Source: Lysobacterales bacterium
Lineage (GTDB): Bacteria > Pseudomonadota > Gammaproteobacteria > Xanthomonadales > SZUA-38
NCBI GenBank assembly: GCA_028285525.1
Contig: JANQOZ010000011.1
Span: 1 to 55,563, forward strand
Direction of reading: 5' to 3'
Length of the DNA stretch: 55,563 nucleotides
Shown: positions 50,229-55,563 of the stretch, in pieces
How positions within the stretch are numbered: position 1 is the stretch's first letter
How the letters are laid out: every line of letters begins with the position of its first letter
The notes under the pieces: generated by a model
The model's database searches: none
The model's input: the letters and a program-made list of their open reading frames with translations, nothing else
Told to the model about the DNA's origin: nothing
Translations under genes and position numbers: made by a program

Positions 50229-52433
50229 TCAGGCGCCTGCTGAATCGCCGCCCGCGGCGATGGTTTCCATCGCCTGGGCAAAAGTCGCGGCAAAGCCGAC
50301 GCCATCCATGAGCGCAGAACCCGCCATGCGCTCGCGCATGCCCGTCCGCAGCTTTGCTAGACGATCCTTATCGCCCGCCAGCTTCACCGCGATCGCTACA
50401 TAGTCAGAGACGGTCCCTGCGACGAGCTCGTCGAGGCCCAGAACATCCAGAAAGCTGGCGCTTACACGCGACCGGTGGCGGTTTCCAGCCAGGGCGACGA
50501 CCGGGACACCGCACCAGAGTGCCTCGCAGCTTGTGGTCACGCCGTTGTAGGGGAAGGGGTCGAGCGCAATATCCATTTCGTTGTAGCGAGACAGATGCTC
50601 GGCGGTGTCGCTATCACGCGCGAGCAGCATGATTCGCTCGCGGACGATTCCGCTCTCCGCGAAGGTCTGATGAATCTGCGCCTGGATGGCCGGGTCCGCC
50701 AGCATCCGGGTTTTGAGCAGCAGGCGCGAATCAGGCACGGCCTGCAGGATGCCCGCCCACGCGGCCAGCACGCTCGGAGTCAACTTGGCCAGATTGTTGA
50801 AGCTCCCAAACGTCACGTAACCGCGGCTTTGGCTTGGCGGGGACACAACGGGAGGTGCTTCGGCAGATGGCAGGTAACAGGAAAACGGAGCCGGGAGACG
50901 GACCAGTTCTTCGGTATGTAGAGTGTCGTTCTCGCCCGGCGGATCGACATAGCTGTCGGTCAGCCGGTAACCCACGGCGGATAAGCCCGTCGTATTCGGA
51001 TAGCCCAGCCAGGTAACCTGGCGTGGCGCGGGCCGTCGGGCAAACAGCGGCAGGCGGTTGCCGGCGGAGTGGCCGGACAGGTCGATCAGGATGCTGATCC
51101 GGTCTGCCTGAATTTGGCGAACAACCTCGTCATCGGACTTTCCGAGAATTTTCCGCCAACCGGCACAGCAGGCACTCAGCCGCTCGCTGACCGCGTCGCT
51201 GCGGTGGTGGTTCAGGTAGACAAAGACCTCGATCCGCCCTGGATCGAGGTGGGGCAGCCAGGACTCCACGAAGAACGCGACGGAATGACGCCGCAGGTCA
51301 GCCGAGACGAGCCCTACCCGCAGCGGCGGCCTCAGCGATTCCCCTACCGTCGGTGTTGCTGCCTCCACCCCGCCCTCGAGCTGCCGGCCGTAGGCTTGGT
51401 GCGCTTCAAAGACTTCGCTCTCCGTCACGTTCTCGAGATAATTAAGCGTCAGCAGAAGGTTGGAACGGATATCCAGATCCGAGGGATCGATCTCCAGCGC
51501 CTGACGAAAATGCGCCAGCGCGCTTTCGCAGTCTCCGAGATCGTTTTCCGCGCCCGCGAGGTTGGCAAGGAGCCTCGAATCATCCGGCTGATCCCCCAGG
51601 GCTTGCCGGAATTGGGCGGCCGCTTCACTCGGTCGCCCAAGGCGCCTCAGCGAATGACCGAGGTTTTGCCGCGCGTCAGTCCGCTCTGGATGCTGCTCCA
51701 GCACGCGCTCGAAGACATCAGCCGCCAGATCCGGGCGGCCGAGACGCAGATGACATTTGCCGAGATTAAATCGGCTGGGGAGATCGGACGAGTCCACTTT
51801 GAGGGCCTCGAGGTAAGCGTCCCGCGCCTCGGCATGCTGCTGAGCCTCCAGCGCCTGATCTCCCTGGCCCCGAAATGCCGCCAGCAGGTTGTTCTTGAAT
51901 AGCGCCTGGTTGGGGTTCGCCCCCATCGCCCGGCGATACAGTGGAATCGCGGCGGCAAAGTCGCCCCGCTGGCGTTTCAGGTTCGCGAGATTGTTCAGCG
52001 CTTCGGGGCTGGCCGGGGCCAAGCCTAGTGCCTTTTCGTAAGCGCGCTCGGCTTCTGTAAGATCATTGCACTGCTGCAGCGCAACGCCGAGGTTATACCA
52101 GGACGTCGCCCGTTTTGGATCCGCGGCCAGACAGGATCGGTAGGCTTCAACAGCGGATTCCGGGTCCTTCTTCGCGAGTGAGACCTGGCCCTTGGCTTCG
52201 AGGATATCGGGGTTGCCGGGCGATACCTTGAGGGCCTTGCCAATCAGCGCCAGCGCGCTCCTGGCGTCACCCTTCTGCATCGAAATTCCGGCGAGCCCCT
52301 GCAGGGCCGCAAGCTCGCGAGGCTGACCGGCAAGCACCCGTCGATAGGCCTGCGCCGCCTGGTCCAGCTTACCCAGACGGTGGAGATTCATGGCCTTTTT
52401 CAGCCGTGGATCGACGCTGCCCTTGCCCTTCAT
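50229..52433 (-). CDS. TPR/GT41 O-GlcNAc-transferase-like protein
   Basis: A 734-residue protein. About the first 350 residues are TPR units (AMNLHRLGKLDQAAQAYRRV, AALQGLAGISMQKGDARSAL, ATSWYNLGVALQQCNDLTEA, PEALNNLANLKRQRGDFAAA are four of about ten). The rest is a family-41 glycosyltransferase: LRVGLVSADLRRHSVAFFVE, SILIDLSGHSAGNRLPLFAR, QVTWLGYPNTTGL, YRLTDSYVDPP, VTFGSFNNLAKLTP, RLLLKTRMLADP and ALDPFPYNGVTTSCEALWCG (patterns), all typical of SPINDLY/OGT-like enzymes, with the UDP-contacting SCEALWCGVPVV. In bacteria such enzymes glycosylate proteins, including surface adhesins and flagellins. Acceptor and donor are unknown. It is divergent from the RTX-like secreted protein, 288 bases away. 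Confidence 0.9.
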   Translation of the reverse strand: MKGKGSVDPRLKKAMNLHRLGKLDQAAQAYRRVLAGQPRELAALQGLAGISMQKGDARSALALIGKALKVSPGNPDILEAKGQVSLAKKDPESAVEAYRSCLAADPKRATSWYNLGVALQQCNDLTEAERAYEKALGLAPASPEALNNLANLKRQRGDFAAAIPLYRRAMGANPNQALFKNNLLAAFRGQGDQALEAQQHAEARDAYLEALKVDSSDLPSRFNLGKCHLRLGRPDLAADVFERVLEQHPERTDARQNLGHSLRRLGRPSEAAAQFRQALGDQPDDSRLLANLAGAENDLGDCESALAHFRQALEIDPSDLDIRSNLLLTLNYLENVTESEVFEAHQAYGRQLEGGVEAATPTVGESLRPPLRVGLVSADLRRHSVAFFVESWLPHLDPGRIEVFVYLNHHRSDAVSERLSACCAGWRKILGKSDDEVVRQIQADRISILIDLSGHSAGNRLPLFARRPAPRQVTWLGYPNTTGLSAVGYRLTDSYVDPPGENDTLHTEELVRLPAPFSCYLPSAEAPPVVSPPSQSRGYVTFGSFNNLAKLTPSVLAAWAGILQAVPDSRLLLKTRMLADPAIQAQIHQTFAESGIVRERIMLLARDSDTAEHLSRYNEMDIALDPFPYNGVTTSCEALWCGVPVVALAGNRHRSRVSASFLDVLGLDELVAGTVSDYVAIAVKLAGDKDRLAKLRTGMRERMAGSALMDGVGFAATFAQAMETIAAGGDSAGA

Positions 52434-52513
52434 GATTGCTGCTCGGCTAAACGCTTATTGTAATAGAGTCCTGACCGGCCAAGCAGTCCACTGCGGTGTT
52501 CTGGTCACGCCTT

Positions 52514-52556
52514 GTCCTAGGACGTAAGGGCCGACCATTAAACCCGAAGATTCGGG
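52514..52556. promoter_or_regulatory. Cluster of short palindromes upstream of the RTX-like gene
   Basis: GTCCTAGGAC (52514-52523) is a perfect 10-base palindrome and CCCGAA-GA-TTCGGG (52543-52556) a perfect inverted repeat with a 2-base spacer. TTGTCC at 52512-52517 and CATTAA at 52536-52541, 18 bases apart, could be a promoter for the secreted protein. They lie within the 288-base gap that separates it from the divergent GT41 gene. Confidence 0.35.
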
Positions 52557-52721
52557 GAAAATTCCACGCTAGCCACCACGGTGCATCAAACGATGTCGGC
52601 CTACCGTATTGCCATGGGGAGACGGGACGGCTGCAGCGATCACTTGACGGCTGTCACCTTCCTCTCCGCTATTCGGCGCCGCCGGGAGAGCGGCGTTGCT
52701 TTACAACTTGGAGGACAAACA

Positions 52722-53591
52722 ATGCAGTTTCTGAATGCAAAGCTGGCCACCGGCGCACTGCTGGTGGGTTTGATGGGTATGGACGTTGCGTCAGCCGGCG
52801 GCAAGCCGTGGTTTGCGGTTGAGCGTGTGCGTCAGGGCAGCGATATCAACGCGGTCGACAATCCTTTTGTTCAGCCGCAGGATCCGGCGCTCGCGGGGGG
52901 CGGTCGCGACCAGACGCTCCAGTTTGGCGATGTGGTGAAGGCCAAGCGACGCGACACACTGCTGATTGGCGGCCTGGGCACGGACGTCATCATGGGTGAC
53001 CGAGGTAGCGACGTACTGATCGGCGGTCTGGAGCACTTCAACCCGTCAAACCGGGATCGGGCGTTTGGCGGCCGCGGCAACGACATTTTTGTCTGGAAAC
53101 CGGGTGACGGTTCAGACCTGTTCGACGGCGGCGGCGGGCATGACGTGGTCGTGTTTGGCGTTGTCGGCGAGGATGCCGGAGGATTTCCGGAGTTTGCGGT
53201 GGTCAATGACCAGGTTCGCGGCGAGGTCTTTATCGACCCGTTGACGAACCTGCCTCAGGTCGACCTGACCAATTCCCCGGGCTTCTGTGAGATCGTCGAC
53301 GACTCCGTCAGCGCTGACGCTGACGCGGAGCTGGCCGCGCTGGAGGTCGACCGACTGGTGCGGTTCGTGATTCGAGGCGTGCGAGACGCGTTTGAAGCAG
53401 GCTCGCAGAATACGGATAACGGACTGCGCGTCACGCTACATCTGGACAGCGTCGAAACCCTGGTTTGCACCAGCCGAGCCGGCGGTGAAATCCAGATCTT
53501 CGACCTGACCGAGAGCCCCGCGGTACAGATTTCGCTGGACGACATTCCGTCCAGAAAAATTCGCGCCCGACTTCAGTCGATGCTGTTCTAA
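52722..53591 (+). CDS. Secreted protein with RTX-like calcium-binding repeats
   Basis: A 289-residue exported protein. ATG at 52722 has GGAGG at 52709-52713, eight bases before it, and a signal peptide (LATGALLVGLMGMDVASA). The middle holds nonapeptide-type repeats: DTLLIGGLGTDVIMGDRGSD, VLIGGL, RAFGGRGNDIFVWKPGDGSD, LFDGGGGHDVVVF, which in known RTX proteins bind calcium. It is unusual that an N-terminal Sec signal leads such repeats, since classical RTX proteins leave by a C-terminal type I signal. The C-terminal half (LVRFVIRGVRDAF, VETLVCTSRAGGEIQIF) is of unknown type. The frame is open to 52581, but with no ribosome-binding site. It is followed by a hairpin at 53610-53637. Confidence 0.82.
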   Translation: MQFLNAKLATGALLVGLMGMDVASAGGKPWFAVERVRQGSDINAVDNPFVQPQDPALAGGGRDQTLQFGDVVKAKRRDTLLIGGLGTDVIMGDRGSDVLIGGLEHFNPSNRDRAFGGRGNDIFVWKPGDGSDLFDGGGGHDVVVFGVVGEDAGGFPEFAVVNDQVRGEVFIDPLTNLPQVDLTNSPGFCEIVDDSVSADADAELAALEVDRLVRFVIRGVRDAFEAGSQNTDNGLRVTLHLDSVETLVCTSRAGGEIQIFDLTESPAVQISLDDIPSRKIRARLQSMLF

Positions 53592-53609
53592 GCCCTGACC
53601 AGGGCTTGG

Positions 53610-53637
53610 CACGGGGCCGGCCTGGGTCGGCCCCGTG
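53610..53637 (+). terminator. Probable terminator after the RTX-like gene
   Basis: CACGGGGCCG pairs perfectly with CGGCCCCGTG around an 8-base loop, 19 bases after the stop. The stem is strong but only TT follows, so termination may be weak or rho-assisted. Confidence 0.5.
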
Positions 53638-53770
53638 TTCGTGGACGTCTCCACCCTTCGTTTGTCGCGCTGTGTGCGGTTTTGGTCGCAGAGTTTGCCA
53701 TTCTTGCGCAATGATCCTTCTCGGTGGTTCGTCGATAGCGTTTGGGGTTGATTGTCTGCATGCTGAGTTC

Positions 53771-54043
53771 ATGAGGACTGCGATACTCACGCTATTGTGT
53801 GTACTGCTGAGCGCCTGTGCGGCTCGGGCTCCAAGCGAATCCACTGCCTTGCCGCGTCAACAGGCAAGTCTTAGCGGGTTCGAGGTTTGCCGCTACGAAT
53901 ACTTGATTGGCAGCCGCGTACCCAGGGTGACCTGTTCCGAGCCGGGAAATCGAAAGACCGCTCTGCTCGGTCCTATTGCCTGCTCAGGCAGCGTCGGCGG
54001 ATGCGCCGAGATCAGCCGGCATTTTGAGCTGAACGGTTGGTAA
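53771..54043 (+). CDS. Small lipoprotein, possibly interrupted by an in-frame stop
   Basis: A 90-residue protein with a lipoprotein signal: MRTAILTLLCVLLSAC, with Cys16 as the lipid-modified residue after LSA. The rest (FEVCRYEYLIGSRVPRVTCS, RHFELNGW) is unrecognised but contains further cysteines, CRYEY and TCSEPGNRK being likely disulfide partners. After the TAA at 54041-54043 the same frame continues without a stop for 36 codons to TAG at 54152-54154, with a protein-like composition (TQCTHEVEYEHPSGTGFFVT). This could be a nonsense mutation in a longer lipoprotein of about 126 residues. There is no strong ribosome-binding site before the ATG at 53771. Confidence 0.55.
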   Translation: MRTAILTLLCVLLSACAARAPSESTALPRQQASLSGFEVCRYEYLIGSRVPRVTCSEPGNRKTALLGPIACSGSVGGCAEISRHFELNGW

Positions 54044-54199
54044 GGCGGTCTTACGCAGTGCACCCATGAGGTTGAGTACGAGCACCCGTCGGGAACAGGT
54101 TTCTTTGTCACGTTCCCGCGACGGACTGGCTCAGCGGTTAACTTGAAGGCATAGGTTTCTCGCGACCAGTTCGAGCGTCTCGAGTGGTTGTTCGCCAGG

Positions 54200-54742
54200 T
54201 CACTTCTTCCAATGGATGCGCCGGTCGGAACCCCGCGACGTGAGAATCAGATTGTTGGCATCCACCGCATGAACGGACGCCCGATTGGTGGCGTTGGTCT
54301 TGAATTGTGAGCCATCTTTCATCGTTGTCACCACGGACTCCTCGGTGACCAGCGTTGATTCCTGCAGCGTCCAGGTTCCCTTTGCAACGTAAGACCCTGA
54401 GAGATCCGTGCCTGAGCTCTCATAACGGCCGTCGGCAGAAAGGTTCATGGTGTAACTGATGTCATAGGCAGGGTCTCTCAGGGTCCACCGACCGACAAGG
54501 CTTTGCTTGACTTCGAGGTCCGTGCGGGGCGCAGCAGCAGCAGTTGAATCTGTATCTTGTGCGGGTTTTGCGGTGCTGTTAGCGGAGCGGATCGTTACGA
54601 CCTCCTCCCGGCTGTTTTCGCTGGCGCAGGGCTTGCTGCTGAAGCTGAGGCTGCCATCTGGCTTTGAACACTTGTAGACCTTCTGGGCCTGTGCGGCAGC
54701 GTTAGTCAAAGTCACAAGTACCAGCAAGACGAGTCTAATCAT
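54200..54742 (-). CDS. Exported DUF4124 protein with lipocalin-like C-terminal part
   Basis: A 180-residue exported protein. The signal peptide (IRLVLLVLVTLTNAAAQA) precedes a DUF4124 domain, QKVYKCSKPDGSLSFSSKPC at about 20-39, as in the M23 peptidase at 8079-9047, with a cysteine pair. After a low-complexity linker (ANSTAKPAQDTDSTAAAAP) comes a small beta domain, LVGRWTLRDPAYDISYTMNL and GSYVAKGTWTLQESTLVTEE, that looks like a lipocalin or META-type barrel. Function is unknown. AAGGGG lies ten bases before the ATG at 54742. It lies directly downstream of the rRNA terminator on the same strand; a CATAAA at 54771-54776 may be its -10. Confidence 0.75.
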   Translation of the reverse strand: MIRLVLLVLVTLTNAAAQAQKVYKCSKPDGSLSFSSKPCASENSREEVVTIRSANSTAKPAQDTDSTAAAAPRTDLEVKQSLVGRWTLRDPAYDISYTMNLSADGRYESSGTDLSGSYVAKGTWTLQESTLVTEESVVTTMKDGSQFKTNATNRASVHAVDANNLILTSRGSDRRIHWKK

Positions 54743-54789
54743 TGAACTGAGACCCCTTCAGTGTGAATGCGTTTATGGTACCGACAAGC

Positions 54790-54823
54790 AAAAAAAAGGC
54801 TCGCCCCAGTCGGGACGAGCCTT
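54790..54823 (-). terminator. rRNA operon terminator
   Basis: On the minus strand, a GC-rich hairpin (AGGCTCG/CGAGCCT, one mismatch, then CCC/GGG) is followed by TTTTTTTT (complement of the eight A at 54790-54797). It ends 10-12 bases after the 5S 3' end and is a typical rho-independent terminator. Confidence 0.9.
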
Positions 54824-54833
54824 TCGATTTAAA

Positions 54834-54949
54834 TCCTGGCAATGACCTACTCTCACATGGCATCTGCCACACTACCATCGGCGATACACCGTTTCACTTC
54901 CGAGTTCGGGATGGAATCGGGTGGGTCCAGTGCTCTATTTTCACCAGGA
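54834..54949 (-). rRNA. rrf: 5S ribosomal RNA
   Basis: The complement reads TTCCTGGTGAAAATAGAGCA at the 5' end and TAGGTCATTGCCAGGA at the 3' end, and contains the conserved CCCGAACTCGGAAGTGAAAC and GCCGATGGTAGTGTGG blocks of 5S rRNA (each a pattern). Terminal CCTGG/CCAGG pair as the closing helix. Length is about 116 bases. Ends are estimated from helix I and may be off by two bases. Confidence 0.93.
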
Positions 54950-55254
54950 AACTGGGATGTACAAAGGCAAAAGCCTCGGCACAAATCCTTGTCGTTCCAA
55001 CGCAGCCGAAGCTGCGAAGCAACAAATATATTGGAAAGTCTGAAATCAACGAGCGCAAAGATTGCGTCAACAATCCAGCAACAAGATTAGTTGCGTATTC
55101 CTCGTCACATTCTGATTCTGGCTGTCTGAGGGCTTCAAGATCAAGGCGCGGCGCCAATTTTATTCCGCAGCGTACGCGAGTACGTGAGGACAGAAAATTG
55201 GTGTCGCAACGCCGAGATTGAAGTTCTCAGGCAGATCAGAATGGGCTTTGGAGT
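54950..55254 (-). other. 23S-5S spacer, about 305 bases, with a long inverted repeat
   Basis: Pre-rRNA spacer with no tRNA. It holds CGCAGC-TTCG-GCTGCG at 55001-55016 (on the transcript, a C(UUCG)G tetraloop hairpin) and a 136-base imperfect inverted repeat at 55108-55243. Such spacers are usually far shorter in gammaproteobacteria. Confidence 0.75.
55108..55243. repeat. 136-base imperfect inverted repeat in the 23S-5S spacer
   Basis: The left arm (from 55108, CATTCTGAT...) and right arm (to 55243, ...ATCAGAATG) align over about 50 bases: outer CATTCTGAT/ATCAGAATG, a middle CTGAG and CTTCAA block in both, and inner CCAATTTT (55154-55161) with AAAATTGG (55194-55201). An inner CGTAC-GCGA-GTACG hairpin is at 55171-55184. 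It can fold into one long hairpin in the transcript. Confidence 0.7.

Positions 55255-55563
<309 letters not shown>

Noticed and set aside
54763-55221. A 152-codon frame through the 5S gene and spacer
   Set aside because: It runs across the 5S rRNA and its terminator and has no protein-like features.

Overview
The window is GC-rich (roughly 60%), densely coded DNA that looks like the chromosome of a free-living, probably aquatic gammaproteobacterium. Pointers are a single-chain iron-sulfur L-serine ammonia-lyase, release factor 3, an HNH protein of a type common in gammaproteobacteria, two DUF4124 proteins, and two exported proteins ending in an acidic 'F-x-(D/N)-x-F-E' tail of the kind I associate with the Xanthomonadales/Wenzhouxiangella neighbourhood. 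That placement is an inference. No phage, transposase, plasmid or CRISPR feature was found.

Layout. 1-6421: an ankyrin-repeat protein cut by the left edge, a fructosamine-kinase-like protein, an HNH nuclease, a 5'-3' exonuclease, an exported beta-propeller, a Nudix hydrolase and a secreted two-repeat protein. 6450-12000: prfC, an M23 peptidase and sdaA on the minus strand, then a glutaredoxin-like protein and manA on the plus strand, closed by a bidirectional terminator. 12092-15378: a Tat-exported DUF1800/DUF1501 pair.

15559-38359 is the accessory heart of the window, a surface-polysaccharide locus. Gmd with Fcl and an Rmd-like reductase can supply GDP-L-fucose and GDP-D-rhamnose. Five separate glycosyltransferase genes include a 1614-residue protein with three GT-B-type units and three beta-sandwich repeats. 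There are two proteins with a DUF4214-like segment, an ABC-2 exporter with a short ATPase, a methyltransferase-fold protein, a sulfotransferase, and a 960-residue protein with three methyltransferase folds. A large FG-GAP secreted protein sits inside. I infer that the locus makes, decorates (methylation, sulfation) and exports a fucose/rhamnose-containing glycan.

38672-54742 returns to mixed functions: a PhoX-like DUF839 protein with a MAPEG protein, a degenerate GGDEF protein, a VOC protein divergent from a winged-helix regulator, threonine synthase, TspO, a UbiA-family prenyltransferase, a pair of exported amidohydrolases, a TPR/GT41 O-GlcNAc-transferase-like protein, an RTX-like secreted protein, a small lipoprotein and a DUF4124 protein. 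The right edge holds the end of an rRNA operon on the minus strand: the 3' part of 23S, a long spacer carrying a 136-bp imperfect inverted repeat, 5S, and a strong terminator. No tRNA gene was seen.
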